Shown: positions 48,501 to 60,181 of the stretch, one piece after another
How positions within the stretch are numbered: the first letter of the stretch is position 1
Layout of the letters: every line of letters begins with the position of its first letter
DNA from: Gammaproteobacteria bacterium
GTDB lineage: Bacteria > Pseudomonadota > Gammaproteobacteria > JAPPPA01
DNA: 64,000 nucleotides
NCBI GenBank assembly: GCA_030425645.1
Contig: JAUHZK010000001.1
Coordinates: 404,136 to 468,135, forward strand
Reading direction: 5' to 3'
Notes under the pieces: model-generated
The model's input: only the letters and a program-made list of their open reading frames with translations
Told to the model about the DNA's origin: nothing
Databases searched by the model: none
Made by a program: the position numbers and the translations under genes

Positions 48501-51500
48501 TAACCAAAGATGATGGCCAGAGCAGTTACCTGCCTGGTGGTCAACTAACCTACACCGTTGTAGTGACTAACAATGGTCCTGGCGATGTTAGTGGCGCGAC
48601 CTTGACCGACGTCTTCCCAGCAAACCAAGTAGATGCGGCCAGCACCAGCTGTGTTGCCTCTAACGGCGCTGCATGTGTTACCGGTGCGGGTCCGTTTAAT
48701 GGCGATCTGAACCTCACGCTTGATCTGCAAGCGGGTAGTTCAGTGACATTAACCTCGGTTGTAGATGTTGCTAGTGATGCCGACACTATCGGCAATGGCA
48801 GCCTAACCAACGTGGTTAACGTGGGTGTGCCAAGTAATGTAACTGATCCTGATAGCACTAATGACAGTGCTAGTGATACCGACTTGCCAGCGACTGGCCA
48901 AGCTGATTTGGCGATCACGAAGAGCGATAGCGTGACCTCAGCTATTCCAGGTGGCAACCTGACCTATAGCATTGAAGTGACTAACTCTGGACCAGGTGAC
49001 GTGAACGCAGCCCGCGTGATCGATACGCTTGACCCAACAGTATTCGACCTTGCGAATAGCAGCTGGGGTTGCGTGATTGTGACGGCAGGTAGTGGTACTG
49101 GTAGCTGTGTAACAACCTCTGGTACCGGCAACGTTGATGTCAATGTTGACCTTAGTGCCAATGCTGGCGGAGACACCGCGCGTGCTGTGATTACAGTGAA
49201 TGCGGCTATCCGTAGCGACGCGACAGGCACCATCAGCAACACCGCGACCGTGATCGCGCCAGCTGGCGTGGCTGACACCGATACCAATAACAACAGTGCG
49301 ACCGATGATGACACTGACCTAGAGCCAACTGGTGATCTAGCAGTGACTAAGACTACGACCAGCGCTGTTGTAGCAGGTAATGAAGTGACCTACCGCATCG
49401 AAGTGACCAACAGTGGCACCTCGGATGCGATCGGAGTGGGCGTTAACGATAACTTCGACAACAGCTTGGCAATTGCCGCTAATGCTAGTTGGAGCTGTAA
49501 CGCGACGGCGGCGAGCCGCTGCGACAATGGCACGGGTACTGGCAATATTGCTGAAACCGTAGATGTGGCCGCTGGTGGCACCGTTACCTTCAGTATCAGC
49601 GTGCCTGTACGTGCTGATGCCACTGGTACTCTAGGCAATACTGCTACATTGACAGTGCCAGCAGGCTTTACTGACACCGATACCAGCGTGGCTAGTAACC
49701 AAGCGGCTGTATCTGACACTATCGAGCAGCATGTTGATCTAAGCATTAGCAAAGACGATGGCCAATCAAGCTACTTGCCTGGCGGCAACCTTGTGTACAC
49801 CATCGTGGTAGCGAACGCCGGCCCGTCTGACGTGGCGGGTGCTTTGCTGAATGACGACTTTGCTGCGAGCCATATCGCTTCTGCGAACACAGTGTGTGTA
49901 GCGGCAAGTGGTGGAGCTGTTTGCCCAGCGGGAACCGTAGTCGGTGACGTGGTAGACCTAGCCTTGAACTTGCCTGCTAATAGCAGCTTGACCTTTGAGG
50001 CTTCGGTAACCGTCAGTGGTACGGCTTCTGGATCGTTGATCAATACGGCGACCATTGACGTGCCTACCGTTGGTGTTATGGACATCAATGGCGCGAACAA
50101 CACGGCAACCGACACAGATACGGCAGCGACATCGCAAGCTGACCTAAGCATTGTGAAGAGCGACGGCCTGACCTCGGCTGTTCCGGGTGGCGCTGCGGTG
50201 GTTTATACCATTGACGTTAGCAATGCTGGACCGTCTGCGGTAACCGCAGCACGCGTAGTCGATACGCTAGACGCTAATGTCTACGATGTGGCTAACGCCA
50301 GCTGGACCTGTGCGGTAGAAACCGCGGGTGCAGGCACCGATGGCTGCAGCGCTGCTAACGGCAGCGGTAGTATTGATACCTCCGTCGACGTCAGTGACGG
50401 TGCCACGATCCGCTTTGTATTAACGGCGCCAGTATTGCCAGATGCCACCGGCACTTTGGTGAACACGGCAGCTGTGATTCCGCCAGATGGTGTGGCTGAT
50501 ACCACCACTAGTAATAATAGTGCGGTTGATAACAACACCATGTTGTTCCCAACAGGCGATCTAAGCGTAACTAAGACCGATGGTGTGACCGCGGTTAGCC
50601 CAGGTGAAACCCTCACCTACGTGGTAACCGTGGCCAATGCTGGTCCGTCTGATGCTACTGGCATTGGCGTACTAGATACATTGCCAGCGGCCATTGATGT
50701 GGCTAACGCAACCTGGACGTGCGCGGGTAGTGATGCCGATGCCAACTGCAGTGCAAGCGGTACCGGCAATATTAGTGATACCGTCGATATTCCAGCTGGC
50801 GAGAATGTGGTTTACACCATCACGGCACCAGTATTGGCTAATGCTACGGCCGCGCCAGTGAATACTGCCGAACTAGTGTTGCACTCTGGATTTACTGATC
50901 CTAACGGTGGTAACAACTCGGCGACCGACGATGACACCGCATTGGTTGCGGAAGCTGACCTAAGCATCACTAAGGATGACGGTCAGTCTAGCTACTTGCC
51001 TGGTGGCCAAGTGGTTTACAGCATTGTCGTCACCAACAACGGCCCAGCCAATGTCACCGGTGCGCAAGTTGCTGACGTGTTTGACGCACAAGTCACCGCA
51101 GCCTGGACATGTACTGCGGCTGGCGGTGCTGGCTGTGCAAATGCTTCGGGAACTGGCGATATTAACGAGTTGGTTAATATCCCAGCGGGCGACAGTGTGA
51201 CCTTTGAAGCGACCGTCGACATTGATGGTGGTCGTACCGGTAATCTCGTTAATACTGCGACGGTAACCGCCCCGAACGGCGTTACCGACACTGATAGCAG
51301 CAATAATGAAGCGACAGATACCGATACCTTTGGTACGGCGTCTACAGACTTGACCATTAGTAAATCTGACGGTTCTACCACGGCTACGCCGGGCGAGAAC
51401 GTGGTCTACAGCATTGTTGTTGAGAACAGCAGCCCTGTTGCTGTGACCGGTGTTCGCGTGATTGACACCCTAGATGCTGGCTTCTTTGACGTGGCGAATA

Positions 51501-54500
51501 GCAGCTGGACCTGTAGTGCCGCGGCTGGTGCGACTTGTTCGCAAACTGGACCGGTTACGGGAGACCTCGATACCACTGTTGATCTGGATGGTTTCGCTAG
51601 CGTTACCTTTAAGTACACCGCAGCGGTGGCTGCGGATGCGACGGGTAGTTTGGCGAACACAGCAACCGTGATTGCGCCAAATGGCGTGGCTGATGTGGAT
51701 ACCTCGAACAACACGGCGACAGATGACGATAGTCAGCTGGTACCAGAGGGCGACCTCTCGATTGTTAAGGAAAATGGTACGGCGACTGTTACCGCGGGCG
51801 GTAGCACCGAATGGACCATCACCGTTAGTAACGCTGGCCCATCTGATATCTCGGGTGCAACCGTAACGGATAACTTGCCAGCCGAAGTTGTGTCGGCAAC
51901 CTGGACTTGCGCTGCTGGCGCTAACAGCAGCTGTACTGGTAACGGCACCGGCAGCATTGCGGATACCGTTAATGTGGCTGCTGGCGAATCGGTTACATAC
52001 ACGTTAACAGCACAAATCTCAGCCAGCGCTAGCACTGAAGTGCGCAATACCGCCTCTGTGGCTGTGCCGAATGGATCAGACGATCCAGACAGCACCAATA
52101 ATTCACAAGAGGATGTTGACGCCCTTGCTGCGCTTGCTGATCTGCAAATCACTAAAGGCGATGGCAGCACTAGTTACCTAGCAAATGGCACTAGCAGTTA
52201 CACCATTGTGGTGACGAATGCTGGCCCAACCAACGTGGTTGGAGCGACCGTTGCTGATGATCTAAGCGATGCACGCATTGCCAGCGTTAGCTGGAGCTGT
52301 GTAGCAGCAGGTGGTGCAAGCTGTGGCGCCAATACCAGCGGCACTACTAGCTTGAATGAAACAGTTGACGTGCCTGCCGGCGCGAGCCTGACATACACCG
52401 TTGATGTCACCTTTACCGGTGCAGCAGCAGGTGATTATGAAAACGTTGCTACGGTAGCGGCGCCAGCAGGTATCACTGATAGCGACACTACTAACAACAG
52501 TGCCTCTGATACGAATACTCAGGGTGCCTTCAGTGCTGACCTGAGTATTACTAAGACTGACGGTAGTACTACCGCAGTGGCAGGCACCGAGGTGACTTAC
52601 ACCGTTGTGGTCATTAACGCTGGACCAGATGCAGTGACTGATGCTGTTGTCGCTGATCCGCTAGGTGCGCAGTTTGATGTTGCCGCTGCTAGTTGGACCT
52701 GTACCGCAGCCGCTAACGCCAGCTGTGGCGCCGCTAGTGGTAGTGGAGCGCTTGATAGCACAGCCAGCTTAGCCGCCGGCACCAGCGTGCAGTACACAGT
52801 GACTGCACCAGTGTTGAGCTCGGCCACTGGTACGCTGGTGAATAGTGCTAGCGTGACAGCGCCAGCTGGCGTGGTTGATCCGGATGGTAGCGATAACAGT
52901 GCTACGGATAACGACACTGATCTGACTCAAGAAGTCGATCTGACGGTAACTAAGTCTGACGGCGTCGACAGCTACACCGCTGGTGACTCGCTGCAGTACA
53001 CCATCGTAGTCGCTAACCCTGGCCCTTCAGATGTGAGCTCGGTGACCGTCGTTGATGATATGCCGGCCGCTCAGCTGGATGATGCCAACGCGTCGTGGAC
53101 TTGCGTAGCGACTGGCGCGGCAAGTTGTGCCAACGCCAGCGGTAGCGGTGATATCTCTGAGTTGGTTGATATCCCAGCTGGCGAGAGCATTACCTTTACC
53201 ATCGATGTGGATGTGCTTGCTAACGCCAATGGCGCGATTGACAACACCGCCACAGCGACCGTTCCAAATGGAGTGGTTGAGCAAGATGACACTAGCAATA
53301 GTGCGACTGACAGCAATGCAGATGCGACTCAAGTGAACACCGTGTTAGCGATTGATGACCTTAATAACACCGTGGTCGGTGTGTCGGTCACCGGTGATGT
53401 GCTAACCAATGATATTGACGATCAAGGTGACAACATCCGTGTTAACGCCTTGCTTGATGGTGTCGATAACGGTGTCTTGAGCCTAGATGTAAGTGGCGGA
53501 CCGAATAATGGTAGCTACAGCTACACACCTAGCCCAGGCTTCTCGGGTGAAGACAGCTTCACCTATCAAGCCTGTGACGACGGTGTGCCTGAGGCTTGTG
53601 ATATTGCTGTTGTAACGATTGAAGTGATCCCGAATAACGGTGTCAATAATGACTCGCCGATCGCTAATAACGACACTGGACTAACCTTTGTGGGCCAAGT
53701 GTTGACCGGTGATTTGCTGGCCAATGATATTGAGCCAGAAGGTCAGCCGTTGATCATTAACACCACGCCAGTCAACGCGACTGATGCCTCTGCTGTACAG
53801 ATCAATTCTGACGGTACCTTTGAGCTGGATCCGCCAGCGAACTTCGAAGGCGAATTTACCTTCACCTACGAGGTTTGCGACAACATCACCCCAGTACCGG
53901 GTTGTGACCAAGCGGACGTGGTGATTCAAGTAGTGGCCGACAATGACGTTGGCGTGAATGACGCACCGTTTGCAGTAGATGATGCAGCGGCTGCGCTACA
54001 AGGTGCTGACATTACCGGCAACGTATTGGATAACGACTTTGATCCAAATGACCAAAGCAATGCCAATTTGACTGCTTCGCTGGTGACTGGCCCAACTACG
54101 GGTACGTTGCAGCTGTTGCCGAATGGTGACTTTAGCTTCACTCCGGCTAACAACGATGTGGGTGTGGAAAGCTTTGTTTATGAGGTTTGTGACAATGCTG
54201 TGCCACCGGCTTGCGCTTCAGCCACTGTTTACCTGACCTCATTGCCTAGCGATATTGTGAGTAGCCCAGGTGACGACGTGACTATCTCTGGTGTGGTGTA
54301 TGACACCGTCAATACTGATGCGGGTACTGGCACTCTGAAACCAGTGGAAGGTGCTCAAGTGACCTTGTTGCTTGCTAACGGTGACCCTGTGCCTACTGAT
54401 TGCCTAGCACCAGCGGCGCAAACGGTGACTACGGGCGCTAACGGTGTTTATAGCTTCACGATGCCAGACCGCGATATTGCAGGCTGTGACTTCGACTCGG

Positions 54501-57500
54501 CGTCTACTGACTTCTTGCTCAGTGTTGTTACGCCAACAGGCTTTGTGTTCCCGACCGCAAATAGCGGCGTGACTCATAAAGCGGCCTTCGAGGCACGTGC
54601 CTTTGGTACGGAAGCGGCGGATGGTGCTAACTGTAGTAACGGTACCGTGGTGCCGCCGGCAGCAGACTTCGTTTGTAGCTTTGGTACCGACGGTGCGCCG
54701 ACTTCGGCCGCTGGTCAGGAGTACTTCGTCTTGATTACCGCGGGTAACCCAAGCGGTAACTACTACGACATTGTGAACAACAATATTCCGCTTGACCCTG
54801 TCGGTGAAATCTTGCTGACCAAAGTCGCCGATAAAGACGAGGCTTACGTAGGTGATATCGTTGAGTACACCATTACGGCAACCAACAACTCTGGCTTCGA
54901 TATGGGCAATGTCACCGTCAGTGACCTAGTGCCTGCCGGCTTCAAACTGGCTTCTGGCAGCGTTCGTCTGGATCGCGCCGGTACCGTTACCGAGCCAGCT
55001 GTAAGCGGTGAGCGCCCAGTGGTCATCACAATTGGTGATCTCGCCTCTGGTGAAGAAGTGACCTTGACCTACTACCTACGCCTAGGTGCGGGTGTGGTGC
55101 CTGGTGACTATGTGAACCGTGCAACACCTCTACATGGTGGTGCGGTAGCCGGTAACGTGGCTTCGGCAACGGTTACCGTGATGCCGAACCCAGAGCTGGA
55201 TCGCACTACAGTGATCGGCAAAGTCTTCCATGACCGTGATGAAGACGGTTGGCAAGACCCTGCGGTTGCTGGTTATGTGACCTTGACTGGTGGCATTGCT
55301 GCCAATAACTATGTGGCCGGTACCACTACCGTTGACTGGGGTGATGGACCGCAGGCCGTACTGGATGATGCTGATGCACTGCCAAATGGTCTGAACCTAG
55401 GTGATATCACTGGTCGCGAAAGTGTTGCCGATGCGCCTGAAGGGCATCGTGTAGTGGTGAGAGCGCAAATTCGCGAAGCGGTAGCAGCACCATTGTTGCT
55501 AACTACCAGCGAAGGTACGCATATCAGCTACGACGAGTCTGGCGCGAAAACCGTGAACCATAGCGGTGACAAAGCGAAAGGCTTGACTGCTCAAGACGTA
55601 GATCTAGTAACCCGGATCGTGCGTGATAACGCCGGCAACCTAGTCTACGAAGTTGAAGTTACCAACTACGGTGTGCAGGAAGAAGGTATCCCAGGCGTGC
55701 GTATCGCAACCGTGACCGGTCTCTTGATCGAGACTGATCAATACGGTCGCTATCATGTGGCTGATGTGGATTCCGGACGCTTTGACCGTGGTCGTAACTT
55801 TATCCTCAAAGTGGATGCGGCGACCTTGCCTGAAGGTGCTTACTTCACCACAGAGAACCCACGCGTAATGCGTATTACTGGTGGCTTGATGAACCGTATT
55901 AACTTCGGTGTACGGATGCCGAATGAGCGTCTGCCTGAACGTACTATCAATATACGTATGGGCTCAGTGTTCTTTGAGACCGACCGTGATGAAGTACGTG
56001 GGCAGTTCATGCCTGCCCTAGAGAAGGTGGCGGAGCAGATTGGGCGCTACCGTTGTGGCGTGATCACCGTGGAAGGTAATGCCGATTGGCGGAATAGCGT
56101 GGCTTACAACTTGGATCTAGCCAAGCGACGAGCTGAAAATGTATACAAAGCGTTGTTGCCAATGCTTGGGGAGGACCTCATGCGTAATGTTGAATTTAAA
56201 TACGATCAACGCTTACCGCGTGAAACCGATGCCTATGATGTGGACGACAGCTTGTACGACGGATCTGGCCCTCGTGGCGTTACCCAAGATAAGCTTTCTA
56301 GCGTGTCCGGCATGATGAAGAACCTTGGTGGCCTGTTGCTGTCAGCGGTGGTGGGTACTGCCCATGCAGCTTCAGACCCTAACGACCCTAACTGTGCTTT
56401 GGCATCGCAGTGTGCAGATGGTATCCCTGGCTTTTCGATCGAAATGATTAGCCGTGGTGAGTCTGCGCCGCGGTCTACCAATGCTGACTCCGATGGTATG
56501 CAGGATAACCGCCGCGTTGATGTGGGTTTCTCTGGTCGAGTACGCCTGCCAGATGGCGGCGTGATGTGGGCGACGGTAGATGCCGCGGTCACCGATCCAC
56601 GTATGGATGTGATCTCCAATGAGGTCGTTTCAATGGCGAATGGTGTGCTGAATACGCCAATCATCTTTGCCATCTACAACAACTACATGGCCTACGTTGA
56701 GTCGCTGCAGTTGAAAATCTACCGTTCAACCGATGCTGATCTGCTGCGTCCGATTGCAATCCTAGAGACGGAAGGCATGCCTTACGGCGGCATTATTTAC
56801 TGGGACGGCTCTTTAGCTGCTGGAACCCAACCGTTGGCGGCTGGCGAAACCTTGGTTTACCAGCTTGAGGCGAAAGGCGTTGAAGGCAATGTAGATAAAA
56901 CTGCGACCCGTGAGATTTATCTATCAGACAGTTTGCCAGCTGATGACAGCTCTCTATTAGATGAGCGTGGCCTAGCCTATAACGTTTATGGGCAGACCAG
57001 TCTGGCCCAGCAGAACATTTTGGTACGCGGCGCAAGGGTGCGTATTAGCGGTGCTGACCTTGGTTATGGTCATGCGGTTGCTATCTCCGGTGAGCCGGTA
57101 TGGATCGATGAAGACGGCCACTTTGTGGTGGAACGTCATTTACCGCCAGCTAACTATGAAGTCATGATCGAGGTGGTTGATCGCAATGGTGACGTTTGGG
57201 AGCGCCCAATGCGCTTTGAGGTCAAAGGCGAGTACTTCTTTATGGTTGGCTTGGCCGATGTCACCATCGGTGAAAACAGTGTTAGCGGTAATACCGAGAC
57301 CTTGGCGGCGGATGATCACTATGACGAAAGCATGTTCGTTGATGGTCGCTTAGCCATGTACCTAAAAGGCAAGATCAAGGGTAAATACCTATTGACTGCC
57401 CAAGTGGATACCAAAGAAGACGATATCGCTAATATCTTTAGAGATATTCATAAGCGCGATCGTGACGCTCTGTTCCGCAGTCTTGACCCAGATAAGTACT

Positions 57501-59860
57501 ATCCGGTTTACGGTGATGGTTCAACCACTACCGAAGATGTGCAGACTCAAGGTAAATTCTATGTGCGCCTTGAGTGGGATAAGTCCGAAGCCTTATGGGG
57601 TAACTTCAATACCGGTCTAACTGGTAATGAGTTAGTGGCTTATAACCGTAGCCTCTATGGTGCCTTCTTTAACTACAACAATGTTAAATCGACTGAGTAT
57701 GGCGATCCGCAGTGGCAATTCACCGCCTTTGGCTCAGAGCCGGGTACGCAGTTGGCTCATAACGAGTTCCAAGGCACCGGTGGTTCGCTCTACTTCCTGC
57801 GTCATCGTGATGTGGTTGAAGGTTCAGCTAAGGTTGCGGTAGAAGTGCGTGAGCGCGATACCGGACGTGCCTCTCAAAACATCACCCTTGTAGAAGGTCG
57901 TGACTACGAGATCGACTATCCAAATGGCCGCATCATTCTGCGTCGCCCATTAACTCAGGTGGCCGACAGTAGTGCGCCCGCCATTGTGCGTGACACGCCG
58001 CGTGATGGTGACCGCGCCTTCTTGGTGGTTGATTACGAATATGTACCAGCTGGTTTTGAACCTAATAACGTGACCTCTGGCGCTCGTGCACAGGGTTGGT
58101 TGGGTGACCATGTTGGTATTGGTGGTACTTATGTATCTGAAAAACGCGATGACACCGATTACGAGTTGACCGGTGTTGATGTCACCTTAAAGGCTGGCAA
58201 GGGTACCTATATTAAAGCTGAGTATGGTGAAACAGAGGCTCGTCAGACCTTTGACAACCTAGTCTCAACAGATGGTGGTTTAAGCTTCGTTGATCAAAAC
58301 GCGTCAACCGATGACCAAGTAAAAGGTGATGCCAAGCAAGTTGAAGTGCGGACTAGCTTTAGCGAGTTGACTGATGGCCGTGTGAATGCTGATGTTGGTG
58401 CTTACTGGCGCCGTAAATCAGCTGGTTTCTCCGCTACTCGCGTGGATAGTGGCGTTGGTAACACCGAATATGGTCTAGATGGCACCTATACCAGTAATAG
58501 TGGTATTGGAGTAAATGCGAGCGTGGCTGTTAACGAGCAGGACGACGCGACATCGACTGAAAGTACTACTAGTACTATTCAAGCCACTGTTCCGATTGGC
58601 GCGCGTGTCAAGTTGGGCGCGGAAGTGCGTCATCAAGGTCAAGACAGCACCACCACTAACACTTCGGAAACGACAGCTGGCCTGCGTGCCGACGTTCAGT
58701 TAACGCCAGATGTTTCTGTCTACGGTGCTGTACAGAGTCAAGTAGACGCTAGTGCCGATATTCAGAGCAATGACCTAGTAACGTTGGGTGTACAGGCACG
58801 GGCTACAGAGAACATTAACTTGCGAGCTGAGGCCGCCGCTGGCGATCGTGGTGAAGCGGTTAATGTTTCGGCTGACTTTAACTTGTCTGAGAAACAGAAC
58901 CTGACCTTTGGTTATACGGCTGATGTCGACGCCGGCACGCGGGACCGTAAGGACACCTTTAGTATTGGTTCGAGCCGTCGTGTGAGCAACCGCACCGAAG
59001 TCTTTACCGAGCATCAATTCAACCGCAGTAAAAATACGGCGGATGTGGCTCAGGTATACGGCGTTAACTTTGCGCCGACAGAACACCTGAAGTTGGCGTT
59101 GTCTATCCAGTCGAGTCGCATCGACAACAAGACCGGCGCTAACACCGTGCGGGATGCGGCCAGTATTGGGGTTGACTATGCCAAGGCGGCATTAAGCTAT
59201 AGCGGCCGTTTAGAGCACCGTATTGACCGTAATGCGAACAAGTCTAAGCAATGGGTTACTACTAATGACTTGCGCTATAACGTCAGCTCTAGAGCTACTG
59301 TGCAGGCGCGGGCTAATCTGTCGGTTACCAAGGAAAGTGGCGCTAAAGCAGCTCAATTCGCTGAGTTAAGCGTCGGCGGTGCCTATCGCCCGGCCTTTAA
59401 TGACCGCTTGAACATCTTGGGCCGTTACACCTATCTATATGATCTCGGTTCGCCGGGTCAGGAAAATGCCGGTAACGATGAGCGTAGCCATGTATTTGCG
59501 CTTGAAGGAATCTATGCCTTGAACCGCCTCTGGGAGCTTGGTGCCAAGATTTCCTGGAAACAGGGTGACGTTCGTCTAGGTCGCGGCAGCGGTGAGTGGT
59601 TACGAACTTCTGTACTACTGGCTGTTATGCGTGGCCGTTACCACTTAACTAACAAGTGGGATGGCATCCTGGATTACCGCTACCTACGTGTGAATGAAAC
59701 TCAAGATTCAAGGCATGGCCTGTTGGTTGGTGTGGATCGACACATCGGCCGAAACTTGAAAGTTGGTGTGGGTTACAACTTCACTGACTTTAATGATGAT
59801 CTAACAAACCTCGACTTCCAGTCCAAAGGTTGGTTCGTGAATATGCTTGGCAAGTATTAA
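24584..59860 (+). CDS. Giant surface protein, C-terminal segment (11,758-aa ORF)
   Basis: Open from 24527; the listed GTG 24584 has no ribosome site. Order: end of a propeller-like domain; calcium-binding blocks with beta-sandwich inserts including a DUF642-like domain ([11 protein letters not shown]...ITGWTA, about 26805-27350); six DUF11 domains (31.7-34.25 kb); more calcium blocks with DUF11 pairs; 37 DUF11 domains in a row (38.4-53.3 kb); three cadherin-like domains; a carboxypeptidase-regulatory-like domain; one more DUF11; an OmpA-like domain (about residue 10,456 on); a linker beta-sandwich; and a C-terminal beta-barrel-like domain ending in GKY. Presumed role: outer-membrane-anchored fibre or adhesin. 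Function is inferred, not shown. A terminator follows. Confidence 0.85.
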   Translation: MYRSNTGANLAGDGSITLASTVPAIANSRDAAGCYIDNSLDTDSDGVPDVIDLDDDDDGIPDSVETNGGVDVDTDGDGAVDRLDLDSDNDGINDVDEAGTVVDADRDGKADGAKTDGMVNAPANAPTNTDSRGPADWRDLDSDDDSISDLIEGGSGCTDALNNFDGSAAADGDGVCDEADQDGDGIQDTADDLNGFGETANPQPTNTGPVTNDAPDYRNVTSDGLFDDIDTTTNSGLDGNGDGVIDDTTDPDGDGIVLAAPDDLPNEFGGLGTPASAPENGELCFVSTDLNNTSFNHPVFGNVTTTFTNTGMVNGGGLVTDQNTNGTLNWSAAAAVRGGGAQTGGSGPHAITYTFSNAVPVDDLFLYVGGIERTTAQVRFGVPGGTATSIGAFPGTVTVTGRGRFQSDPTGSGNTTVNQNPVYIEGNGNVVGNFNPKFIRAIEESTGTTVTTVRIQYRSAGDDVMAAQVGALAPAGTCPNDPTDTDGDGIPNVSDPDDDNDGIYDSVEGDGTVDTDGDGIPDSLDLDSDNDGINDVDEAQLTDNDRDGMAEDSNGDEGGEGANTSGAIPAAQARDDISEMPNTDGRGPADWRDLDSDDDSVSDLLEGGSGCIDVVRNDTGAAVAGGDGVCDEDDPDGDGIQGAADDLSGAFGDAADTNGALDAAGPTNSGPVTSDAPDFQNPTSDGTSNDILGTNNGPLDGNGDGVIDASNDPDQDGIQDNIPDTLPGIFGGLPFEAGPPADCNFSGNLVTNGCFEQPATGCFNSFPGSNPNAITGWTAVNAGGSGGCAVYYAGPPGCGLGAHQGQYAVDLQSHGNGTGNQGGCETTHTTGIGIEQTITTVPGANYNWTFTALAQGGGIIGTDLQLYIDGALVRNIDSGGLVTEFTQPFTATGTATTIRFVNRNNASSVTSIDQVRVIEDVPAVTPAPLSDVDGDSIPDANDWDDDNDGIRDVIEHHQLVGVTSRTGTWPGSTTANITYSITGTDGASAAVGTAVAGNQYALDSSVLEFVDLRNGTLPRNITITFSTPIPANQLAFGIVGVEPGTGFVYDIDVTGGTADVGDFVADDYNNRTEFIYNRTTGAMSATSRASGVLFGVSTDTVRSITFAHLNAPESIGFIPLAVPTVGGDVAARDTDNDGSLIDALDIDADGDGIPDNIEAQATGSYIAPQNTYDSNGIDDAYSSLTAAGTGAQVDGTLNPVNTDSTGSADYLDTNADDDDRNDSIEGHDSNGDGSIGAGENAALGSDSDNDGLDDGYDNVIGFGTDFNANNGSGNEPASYPDQRTPGGDRDWRDDRDDDGFVPEVGPDTDGDGIRDEDDLDDDNDGIQDIAECSAVSMSTSGSAYPGDATNSYTLSGGSIQSATTYTYDAQFSSDGQDLYGGNAASATFTFTLSQPVPANELLIHFGQFSKGAPGWNGSVSFTGGTADTGDFHEVASFTSNVADLESFVNYNQSTGTFNRNGFSSQATNPRQQENLALFGVTSQTVQTITGSISFLTGAEQMVFNVFYIGGPDTDGDGIKDCLDLDADNDGINDVDEAGGPVTDTNRDGLADGTPNPTTGVVPNNTTTPVNTDGRGPADWRDLDSDDDGISDLVEGGSACTDNLNNFDGSDATANGGDGLCDENDPDQDGIQGEADDLPTRGDAGDGGPTNTGPVTNDAPDFQNVTSDGTNDDIDNTANSPLDSNDDGVIDSTNDPDQDGVIDDIPDDLPTEFGGIGSPDPAENGEVCWVNISTVGGTFDHPTLGTVTLSNNDGMTIFTGDLPGSASNGAGQTPDGTLTWDGVPAHYGRNNGGTGAITFDFTSPVTVGDLFIYSLGVDLTTSSSNFGVPGTGTSGVNGFPLPTITFQNRGLAGNTGTVNASVSGANTFRVLGNNDGDNPLVVFDLDGTSTISQLRSNMSGAASEGLTFAFGALAPAGTCPDGTDTDRDGVPDVDDADDDGDGIPDSAEGDGTVDTDGDGKPDSRDIDSDNDGIPDLIEAQVAGSNYVPPNAFDNDGDGLDSAYDQDDNDVNNTNGLIPVDTDGDSIDDFRDPDSDNDGSPDNVEGHDADESGAIDGAEPAPINNDFVDADDDGLDDRYDVVNLLTAANATEIADNPDNNQVNTGVPPLPDTDGDGNRNWRDVDDDNDGIPSLTEADLDGNGTPETPAADTDGDGVPDRFDLDSDNDGINDVREAGGLVDADNNGLADGTDANGDGGIDSPATLPVNTDDASEPVGQKIPDYRDLDSDNDSISDLVENGSVCADVQRNSDGAAVTGGDGVCDENDPDGDGIQGTADGQPNDPNGFGDSGDPAPQNSDVGTPGQDALPDYRDPDSDGDNVDDIDENGNAPLDGNNDGQIDIVDPGTHDPDGDGIVDRIPDTNTGNHGGLPAPAAPNVAVNKRDAFPNGQFMDNGATEGSVETNDPFLYVFEITNNLGSQQSGVTFSDVIPAGMTVEGFSVTGGVSNPDCSGNFLPFAGNGTASFNCSFDVAAVSAGTVAGTFVLEVGAPATAQTVTNNVTVQAPVGPTSTDSEDTVIENGANLALQVVKRDPTDPVVPGDPMTYVFDLTNNELSGLTGAVLSDLLPAGVVVTDVDYNSANVTNVSCGPGASRTVINVGTADELPDFTGDGTTFFNCDFEMLASGAGEITFEVTAPNTAQTLTNQVTVIFGTEGDTDFEDTTVERPALEIEKQDSFLDNTDMETGLTAPNEGAVSAGSRYRYAFTLTNNTAVVQNGASLSDDLPAGVTFVQALEGTGINGLSCAASGVGGFVNCNFNMTSTTTASIIFEVDAPASVSGSTLLTNDITVTAQNGQTDSDSEITRVELPPQIAVLVDKTASQDPVAPGASFDYEFVFTNNESSGLLGVELMDVIPSGVVVTAAAPGSVGSIANLSCPQLSPSFTGDGVTSLDCTFDLNNTGANAGSIVLTVTAPNSAATLTNTAQVQFNNEADSDTITTTVQTPAVTVTKDDAFSNGQPQDVGNTEGSVTTGDSFRYTLQLTNNTGVTQSNVAIADVIPNGVTVTNALISSGLTTLNCSDSFGFVGDGVDTFDCTVSVFGPPSSGGTVTLVVTAPSAVPAGNQITNNVTVTAQDGSQTSSSEVTLVNAPNVQPVVVDKQDSIDPVGAGGSFNYTFTLDNNEASGLTGVELSDLVPAGVVITDIDPGAGVSNLLCNGQFLSGTGDDFSDFTGDGSARIGCSFNLLNTGPSAGTIVFEAIAPNVNGTITNEVMVEFNNEANSDTEVTNIGGDLDRDGVPDAQDADDDGDGIPDVDEGNGAVDTDNDGVPDSRDIDADNDGIPDVIEAQPQGTVTFTLPSGVDNDGDGVDAAFDANDNDVNNTAGQTPVNSDGLGLPDYRDTDSDEDGAPDNIEGHDTNRNGILDGAEPAAINNDFTDADGDGLDDRYDNVDLTALNSSNDHTNPTGSNAPTPDTDSDGNRNWRDVDDDNDGLRSIVEGANIDTDGDGIADRYDLDSDNDGINDIIESAADPLTADPDGDGMFPDSADTTGDGGPDAPQSAVNSDNDPVPDFRDIDSDNDTVSDLIEGGSGCADVDDNGVCDLNDPDQDGIQGAADDNVGNYGDAPDAGTPLPNSDTPGANADGLPDYIDPDADGDNVNDIDEAGNGPLDNDNDGQVDGPIQDSPDGDGADNRVDNDPNNHGGLPAPSAATVVVDKEDVFLDGSFVDTNAGEGEVGVNDLFGYRFDFTVNGATPVNGVTLEDALPNGVTYVGVAPQSNNVSAISCNEALGTVSCSFNADQASGWFVVQVRAGNSTGDVTNTVEVTAPDNTQSSDSEDTTISATNALAVELDKRDSVDPVDAGATFDYIFDLTNNTAGTLFNVRLADVVPVGFEVLSITPSVGISSLSCDVPGTFTADGIDTFDCNFSLASSGGSITLGMRAPAATGTYTNRAVAIFDNNGDVDEETTAVDPDDTDGDGVPDAIDEDDDNDGIPDTVEGDGAVDTDGDGIPDSLDLDSDNDGINDVIEAGGVDADGDGFAEGSGGQEGTGPTGIIDTPLTNPTNSDSDPIPDWRDLDSDNDSIPDLEENGSPCLDTTPNDGACDVNDPDQDGIQGGADGDPTFGDANDPDPRNTDAPADNVPDYRDPDSDNDGIPDVVEQGNGALDPNGDGEIDNVSDPDGDGLPNNGGVDNLPNDFGGGDDPVDTDGDGVPDPRDLDSDNDGINDVREAGGDDPDGNGLADGPDGNDGDGDGMIDTPLTPVNSDNDPIPDFQDLDSDNDTISDLVEGGSGCTDNLSNETGAAVNGGDGMCDEGDNDGDGITDSADDNDGVFGENGDPAPLDGPDGDGNPNFTDPDSNNDNTPDIDDVGNGSLDGNGDGQVDGPIQDPDGDGVDNRVDDDDANFGGLPAPVTATVTVAKEDFYPTNDPVDTASGDGAVEAGDPFRYVIALATAAAPQNNVQIADIIPNGMRVEAVTAGTNVTINSCDANGFVGNGASAFNCNVNLTAAAGTLIFDVIAPSTTGTVNNQVTVTANDNSQNSDSETTDIVAGSSLAVQLTKLDSADPLTTGQAFTYTLELQKNAAGTLNNVQLDDVVPAGVTVTDIDPGTGVSNLICNGTLQTGTTDNFPDVIGDGSTPITCTLTLTSSGLVTVEATAPVTPGDVTNNATVVFDNNGDTDSETTAIGAPTTAEVSIDKVDSVDPIAQGGQTVYTITVSNAGPAAATNVQVVDVVPTEFSSFTVAQGDFDGCNTNSQTVTCNVASLNANALAQFTVTVTAPLTDGAYTNTVSLTADNDVDLANNSATQTTVVGNGIDLQIEKADSTDPVPQGNAFAYTVTVTNLSSTQAATNIVVTDVMPALFSNFSAAQGDFDQCTINGQVVSCDLDSLAANGTANFTINVTAPNVDDQVTNNVAVASDFDNNAANDSASEATTIGLGAGDNADLEVTKTAATATAVPGTDLDFTIVVTNNGPDEVVDAAVVDNFDPAIFDQGQISWNCNITAAGTGSGSNACGSPSGSGDINTTVSLRNDAVATFTVTARVLPSATGTAPNTATATVPSGVADPDTTNNSGTDDDTDLTPQGDVTVVKANPAGNVVAGSSTVYTVTVTNAGPSDVVGLRVTDDIDDTVFDQANSTWTCVASAGGACSNANGSGDIDELVNVAANGTVTFEITAQVRGDARGTASNSVDVDGPVGTTDTNGDPIDETSNDGPDTIDVVNALTVTKTDNQNSYMPGTAVTYEIVVSNAGPSTAVAATVVDNFQAPITSVVWNCVASAGASCESGSNLTTDINDTVTIPAGGNVTYTVQAQIDNNASGDLVNTVTVTDTVNNDVYSAVDTDTLATGITDLAITKSGGTGNVIPGTTVNYTVEVTNNGPQSAVNALVIDQFDAAIFDVANVLWSCVASAGASCTTAVSNGDINDTVLLPVNGILTYTIAAPVLSSATGTVENTARIVPPQLVADSNTSNNADTVSGTLTPQGDLVMAKTTDGNPVVAGAAVNYIITVTNNGTSDAVGITVTDTFSAQFEAGSVSWTCNAPTGSSCGAASGNDNISTTVNVEAGDVVTFNATGTVRADLTAGPVSNTASLILNGFNDTNGGNNSFTRDDTLLRQADIVVTKDDGQSSYLAGGTLDYVITVTNNGPSDADAVRLIDTLPAGIASASTTCSAAGGASCPVSIPNGSIDQTVAIPAGGVLTLNMTASVDGGATADITNVAQAIMVGATQDPDTSNNEGRDTDTAATSQVDLVITKTDNTTVAIPGNDLQYVITVTNNGPADVLDARVVDLLDRNVFDMSNVSWECQVQTSGTGVANCDASGTQTGDVDTTVDLSANDLANGNTASAVITVTARVRTDATGTISNTATVTAPNGVADVNTGSNSATDDDTNLTPRVDLAVTKSNDILNPATPVNSVVAGADTSYTIVVSNAGPSDATGVAVNDNLSRFAAASWTCVGSTTEADCTASGSGSIAETAVNIPAGESVTYTVVATVAADASGVVTNQVTVGSAAIDTNGGNNNDSDTDTVVRQADLSVTKSDGQTSYLPGGQLVYTMVVSNAGPSDVNGARITDDFDNNQITSATTTCTLASGSTATCPSINPISGDLNGVSFNIPAGEQVTFTSTVNVGSNAASFGDLTNRVDVATASGVTEINTGNNFAIDVDSPATGEADLQITKTDNTTGGVAGETVTYIIDVTNAGPSNVFDAQVLDQFDSSVFSSVTWSCSTQAGVANCDTANGNGDIDATVDLANGATVRFAAIATIAADATGTAANTATVVAPAGTADSNVANNSAVDDDTVISRAAVITIDKSSSVGSVIAGGRVTYSIVVENDGPSDVTGVDVTDTFPASIVLADTTWICAAGAGADCADGLQSAQHINDTVSIPANSSVTYTVDAAVAADASGTLVNSASLSLPTGVVARAGSVLSENEIDSIQQSVDLAITKDDGQASYLPGGSLTYTIVVTNAGPSDAASATVTDTFDSNIIDVANTSWTCAATGSASCNGGSASNLVDTIAVPVGETVTYTVTAPILPGASGTLTNTASVTPSGVADSDTSNNSNDDVDTPATATADLAITKSDGVLTAVPGDSNPIEYSIVVTNAGPAAVSNARVTDIFDPAVFNVAAVQWSCVAQSSGGGSANCDVFSGTGNIDTTIDLGVHGGAQVSQVTFTVMAPVLSGATGTVSNTATVIAPSGTADLDTSNNSSTDADTMLEPAVNVNVTKVDTPAVTQVAAGASTTYVIEVTNSGPSAATNVGVSDAIPAGVSAMSWSCAGTNGAVCTGGNNTGAITDSIDLPVNGVATYTVNVDVAADATGTINNVVNITVPDQTNDVNAVEQASDVNNVVRDADISITKTDGQNSYQAGGSLTYTVTVTNNGPSDVAGIVVTDDLPASHLDDVNATWTCVDNSNANCAVASGTGDINETVAIAAGQSLIYTINVDVNPGASGVLTNQASITVPTTGPNAVINDDPNNNSALDSDTEASGVADLRVTKTDNASTATPGESVTYTITVVNDGPAAVTRAEVRDIFDPTLFDVSGITWSCSIVTGGAGSGTCHELTGTGNIIADVDLSPTAGADSASARFTVTAPVLSSATGNLSNTVLVTAPSGVADTDTANNTATDDDTALVVESDVSVTKTNNSGTAVAGETTTYEIVVANAGPSDAVGISLTDTFGAAFSAVEWSCSGSDASVVCPAADTGNISTTVDVPAGESATFTAVATLDSAATGSLNNTATISVAGDTTPANNSDSDNGDAITQRTELSITKDDGQASYLPGGNLSYTIVVNNAGPSDAVGATVTDNLDSDLSGSWTCTGTGGATCGSGNGDINDTVNIPAGESVTYTLDVTVDGGASGDLENTATVAKPAAAAEQNAAGNDNVAVDLNSQATGEADLSVTKTDGVTAAIAGGSVTYTIRVTNSGPSAVTGATVVDTLDTSIFDVAASQWTCSITTGTGNCNAGPVVGDIDTTVDLDSGAVATFSLTAAIRSDATGTAANTARVTPPAGVADPDTSDNVVTDGDTAISQSGTLVIDKNDGVTSVRAGESLTYTISVTNSGPSDAVGALVSDTLPAQIDAANSSWTCSGSVADANCPATGSGNLSNVVVDVPAGENVTFTVTAPVLASATGTISNTATVTAPTGFTVDSTNATDADTNVVVEADLAITKSNGQLSYVPGSTVTWQVTVTNNGPADVTAAEVTDIFPATHVTSVSTSCTATSGAVCPAIPINGDLNAVLVDLAAGSSVTFEATAQISGGATGDLVNTATVAAPAGVTDPATGTNNSATDTDTVTTVATDLTITKSDGATAAAPGTDVTYNIVVTNQGSIDVDDARVVDTLDSGLFDLSQTSWSCSVSAGTANCDAGSGNGNIDTTVDLDAGASVTFSLEARVRADATGTLSNSVSVTPPAGIADSDTSNNGATDADTDLEPLVDIAIAKTNGANSVTAGETTVYTVTVTNAGPSDAVGLTVEDLLHSDIDVANTTWSCAPSVGAVCTTGTQTQTINDTVTVPAGGQVVYTITAPINAGATGPVENTATVTVPSGTTDSSAGNDSATDSDAVDRVVDLAVTKDDGQSSYLPGGQLTYTVVVTNNGPGDVSGATLTDVFPANQVDAASTSCVASNGAACVTGAGPFNGDLNLTLDLQAGSSVTLTSVVDVASDADTIGNGSLTNVVNVGVPSNVTDPDSTNDSASDTDLPATGQADLAITKSDSVTSAIPGGNLTYSIEVTNSGPGDVNAARVIDTLDPTVFDLANSSWGCVIVTAGSGTGSCVTTSGTGNVDVNVDLSANAGGDTARAVITVNAAIRSDATGTISNTATVIAPAGVADTDTNNNSATDDDTDLEPTGDLAVTKTTTSAVVAGNEVTYRIEVTNSGTSDAIGVGVNDNFDNSLAIAANASWSCNATAASRCDNGTGTGNIAETVDVAAGGTVTFSISVPVRADATGTLGNTATLTVPAGFTDTDTSVASNQAAVSDTIEQHVDLSISKDDGQSSYLPGGNLVYTIVVANAGPSDVAGALLNDDFAASHIASANTVCVAASGGAVCPAGTVVGDVVDLALNLPANSSLTFEASVTVSGTASGSLINTATIDVPTVGVMDINGANNTATDTDTAATSQADLSIVKSDGLTSAVPGGAAVVYTIDVSNAGPSAVTAARVVDTLDANVYDVANASWTCAVETAGAGTDGCSAANGSGSIDTSVDVSDGATIRFVLTAPVLPDATGTLVNTAAVIPPDGVADTTTSNNSAVDNNTMLFPTGDLSVTKTDGVTAVSPGETLTYVVTVANAGPSDATGIGVLDTLPAAIDVANATWTCAGSDADANCSASGTGNISDTVDIPAGENVVYTITAPVLANATAAPVNTAELVLHSGFTDPNGGNNSATDDDTALVAEADLSITKDDGQSSYLPGGQVVYSIVVTNNGPANVTGAQVADVFDAQVTAAWTCTAAGGAGCANASGTGDINELVNIPAGDSVTFEATVDIDGGRTGNLVNTATVTAPNGVTDTDSSNNEATDTDTFGTASTDLTISKSDGSTTATPGENVVYSIVVENSSPVAVTGVRVIDTLDAGFFDVANSSWTCSAAAGATCSQTGPVTGDLDTTVDLDGFASVTFKYTAAVAADATGSLANTATVIAPNGVADVDTSNNTATDDDSQLVPEGDLSIVKENGTATVTAGGSTEWTITVSNAGPSDISGATVTDNLPAEVVSATWTCAAGANSSCTGNGTGSIADTVNVAAGESVTYTLTAQISASASTEVRNTASVAVPNGSDDPDSTNNSQEDVDALAALADLQITKGDGSTSYLANGTSSYTIVVTNAGPTNVVGATVADDLSDARIASVSWSCVAAGGASCGANTSGTTSLNETVDVPAGASLTYTVDVTFTGAAAGDYENVATVAAPAGITDSDTTNNSASDTNTQGAFSADLSITKTDGSTTAVAGTEVTYTVVVINAGPDAVTDAVVADPLGAQFDVAAASWTCTAAANASCGAASGSGALDSTASLAAGTSVQYTVTAPVLSSATGTLVNSASVTAPAGVVDPDGSDNSATDNDTDLTQEVDLTVTKSDGVDSYTAGDSLQYTIVVANPGPSDVSSVTVVDDMPAAQLDDANASWTCVATGAASCANASGSGDISELVDIPAGESITFTIDVDVLANANGAIDNTATATVPNGVVEQDDTSNSATDSNADATQVNTVLAIDDLNNTVVGVSVTGDVLTNDIDDQGDNIRVNALLDGVDNGVLSLDVSGGPNNGSYSYTPSPGFSGEDSFTYQACDDGVPEACDIAVVTIEVIPNNGVNNDSPIANNDTGLTFVGQVLTGDLLANDIEPEGQPLIINTTPVNATDASAVQINSDGTFELDPPANFEGEFTFTYEVCDNITPVPGCDQADVVIQVVADNDVGVNDAPFAVDDAAAALQGADITGNVLDNDFDPNDQSNANLTASLVTGPTTGTLQLLPNGDFSFTPANNDVGVESFVYEVCDNAVPPACASATVYLTSLPSDIVSSPGDDVTISGVVYDTVNTDAGTGTLKPVEGAQVTLLLANGDPVPTDCLAPAAQTVTTGANGVYSFTMPDRDIAGCDFDSASTDFLLSVVTPTGFVFPTANSGVTHKAAFEARAFGTEAADGANCSNGTVVPPAADFVCSFGTDGAPTSAAGQEYFVLITAGNPSGNYYDIVNNNIPLDPVGEILLTKVADKDEAYVGDIVEYTITATNNSGFDMGNVTVSDLVPAGFKLASGSVRLDRAGTVTEPAVSGERPVVITIGDLASGEEVTLTYYLRLGAGVVPGDYVNRATPLHGGAVAGNVASATVTVMPNPELDRTTVIGKVFHDRDEDGWQDPAVAGYVTLTGGIAANNYVAGTTTVDWGDGPQAVLDDADALPNGLNLGDITGRESVADAPEGHRVVVRAQIREAVAAPLLLTTSEGTHISYDESGAKTVNHSGDKAKGLTAQDVDLVTRIVRDNAGNLVYEVEVTNYGVQEEGIPGVRIATVTGLLIETDQYGRYHVADVDSGRFDRGRNFILKVDAATLPEGAYFTTENPRVMRITGGLMNRINFGVRMPNERLPERTINIRMGSVFFETDRDEVRGQFMPALEKVAEQIGRYRCGVITVEGNADWRNSVAYNLDLAKRRAENVYKALLPMLGEDLMRNVEFKYDQRLPRETDAYDVDDSLYDGSGPRGVTQDKLSSVSGMMKNLGGLLLSAVVGTAHAASDPNDPNCALASQCADGIPGFSIEMISRGESAPRSTNADSDGMQDNRRVDVGFSGRVRLPDGGVMWATVDAAVTDPRMDVISNEVVSMANGVLNTPIIFAIYNNYMAYVESLQLKIYRSTDADLLRPIAILETEGMPYGGIIYWDGSLAAGTQPLAAGETLVYQLEAKGVEGNVDKTATREIYLSDSLPADDSSLLDERGLAYNVYGQTSLAQQNILVRGARVRISGADLGYGHAVAISGEPVWIDEDGHFVVERHLPPANYEVMIEVVDRNGDVWERPMRFEVKGEYFFMVGLADVTIGENSVSGNTETLAADDHYDESMFVDGRLAMYLKGKIKGKYLLTAQVDTKEDDIANIFRDIHKRDRDALFRSLDPDKYYPVYGDGSTTTEDVQTQGKFYVRLEWDKSEALWGNFNTGLTGNELVAYNRSLYGAFFNYNNVKSTEYGDPQWQFTAFGSEPGTQLAHNEFQGTGGSLYFLRHRDVVEGSAKVAVEVRERDTGRASQNITLVEGRDYEIDYPNGRIILRRPLTQVADSSAPAIVRDTPRDGDRAFLVVDYEYVPAGFEPNNVTSGARAQGWLGDHVGIGGTYVSEKRDDTDYELTGVDVTLKAGKGTYIKAEYGETEARQTFDNLVSTDGGLSFVDQNASTDDQVKGDAKQVEVRTSFSELTDGRVNADVGAYWRRKSAGFSATRVDSGVGNTEYGLDGTYTSNSGIGVNASVAVNEQDDATSTESTTSTIQATVPIGARVKLGAEVRHQGQDSTTTNTSETTAGLRADVQLTPDVSVYGAVQSQVDASADIQSNDLVTLGVQARATENINLRAEAAAGDRGEAVNVSADFNLSEKQNLTFGYTADVDAGTRDRKDTFSIGSSRRVSNRTEVFTEHQFNRSKNTADVAQVYGVNFAPTEHLKLALSIQSSRIDNKTGANTVRDAASIGVDYAKAALSYSGRLEHRIDRNANKSKQWVTTNDLRYNVSSRATVQARANLSVTKESGAKAAQFAELSVGGAYRPAFNDRLNILGRYTYLYDLGSPGQENAGNDERSHVFALEGIYALNRLWELGAKISWKQGDVRLGRGSGEWLRTSVLLAVMRGRYHLTNKWDGILDYRYLRVNETQDSRHGLLVGVDRHIGRNLKVGVGYNFTDFNDDLTNLDFQSKGWFVNMLGKY
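31687..34250 (+). repeat. First DUF11 array (six domains in two alternating types)
   Basis: Six Ig-like domains alternate. One type has a long insertion ([52 protein letters not shown]). The other is short ([54 protein letters not shown]). This is a dimeric super-repeat distinct from the later trimeric one. Two further such pairs lie near 35.5-36.3 kb and 37.6-38.4 kb, separated by calcium blocks. Confidence 0.75.
40025..53340 (+). repeat. DUF11 array with A-B-C three-domain super-repeat
   Basis: Type A domains begin TKDDGQxSYLPGG. Type B have TSAxPGxxVTYTI and a VVDTLDxxxFDVAN segment. Type C have TAVxAGET with SDAxGI. Type A starts fall at 40025, 41201, 42437, 43649, 44872, 46100, 47288, 48491, 49736, 50956, 52139 and 52937. 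The first ten intervals average about 1211 bp, with A, B and C always in that order; the final cycle is shortened. Copies are diverged at the DNA level. Confidence 0.85.
53341..54260 (+). other. Three cadherin-like / tandem-95-type Ig domains
   Basis: Three repeats of about 300 bp share a VxGDVLxND or GDLLANDxEP step, a GTFxxxPxxxFxGExxFTYxxCD step and a final hydrophobic strand. The first starts at [16 protein letters not shown] and the last at [16 protein letters not shown]. They form the transition from the DUF11 fibre to the membrane-proximal part. Confidence 0.7.
55945..56560 (+). other. OmpA-like peptidoglycan-binding domain with internal insertion
   Basis: [30 protein letters not shown] and [13 protein letters not shown] match the OmpA_C core, with the Asp and Arg that bind diaminopimelate preserved. 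The final DNRRVDVGF strand appears about 90 residues later. An insertion of roughly 60-80 residues includes [21 protein letters not shown] (nt 56312 onward) and a C...C pair. Confidence 0.75.
57340..59860 (+). other. C-terminal outer-membrane beta-barrel-like domain
   Basis: About 840 residues of alternating polar and hydrophobic strands with short turns (for example [35 protein letters not shown] and [12 protein letters not shown]). It ends [10 protein letters not shown], a terminal aromatic strand of the kind recognised by BAM. A start segment with [16 protein letters not shown] and [10 protein letters not shown] precedes the barrel. Assigned from pattern; no specific family recognised. Confidence 0.65.
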
Positions 59861-59894
59861 TCAGGCGTGCTGCCAAGCATCTTGCGGAGAAGCG

Positions 59895-59927
59895 GCCGGG
59901 TTCTGTAACAGGGGCCCGGCTTTTATT
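59895..59927 (+). terminator. Rho-independent terminator after the giant gene
   Basis: GCCGGG and CCCGGC enclose a further weakly paired TTCT/GGGG region and a small loop; TTTTATTT follows at once. It lies 34 bp after the stop codon. Confidence 0.8.
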
Positions 59928-60039
59928 TAAACGATTGTTATTAAAGTAAAAATCCCGTCTTGTGATGGCGCTGTTTCGGCTGCTTTAGCGACTTAAGTTA
60001 TTGCTCCCTCTGAAACCCGCAAAATAGCGTTGTTTTTCC

Positions 60040-60068
60040 TTGACAGGCATAGGGTGAATCCATAGAAT
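60040..60068 (+). promoter_or_regulatory. Strong sigma70 promoter of the str operon
   Basis: Perfect TTGACA (60040-60045), 17-bp spacer, TAGAAT (60063-60068). The transcript would have a leader of about 105 nt containing two small hairpins, AGGCCCA/TGGGTCT followed by GTTTTGTT and AAACGC/GCGTTT, which could take part in ribosomal-protein feedback. The rest of 59928-60181 shows no gene. Confidence 0.88.
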
Positions 60069-60181
60069 TGCGCCCTCTTTTCGGCAGGCCCATCGTTTTG
60101 GGTCTGTTTTGTTAATACCGAATTTAGCCGCAAACGCTGATAAATAAAGGCGTTTAAGGCAAATCATAGATGGCAAGTTAG

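Noticed and set aside
40025-53340. CRISPR array or DNA-level tandem repeat
   Set aside because: The 1.2-kb periodicity is at the protein level; copies differ at many synonymous sites and there are no short identical repeats with unique spacers.
13343-59860. RTX toxin/adhesin with type I secretion
   Set aside because: The calcium motifs are DxDxDG thrombospondin-3-like, not GGxGxDxxx nonapeptides. The protein ends in a barrel-like domain rather than a type I signal, and no transporter genes are near.
13343-59860. Prophage or conjugative island carrying the giant gene
   Set aside because: No integrase, phage, or transfer genes and no tRNA or att-like direct repeats at the edges were seen.
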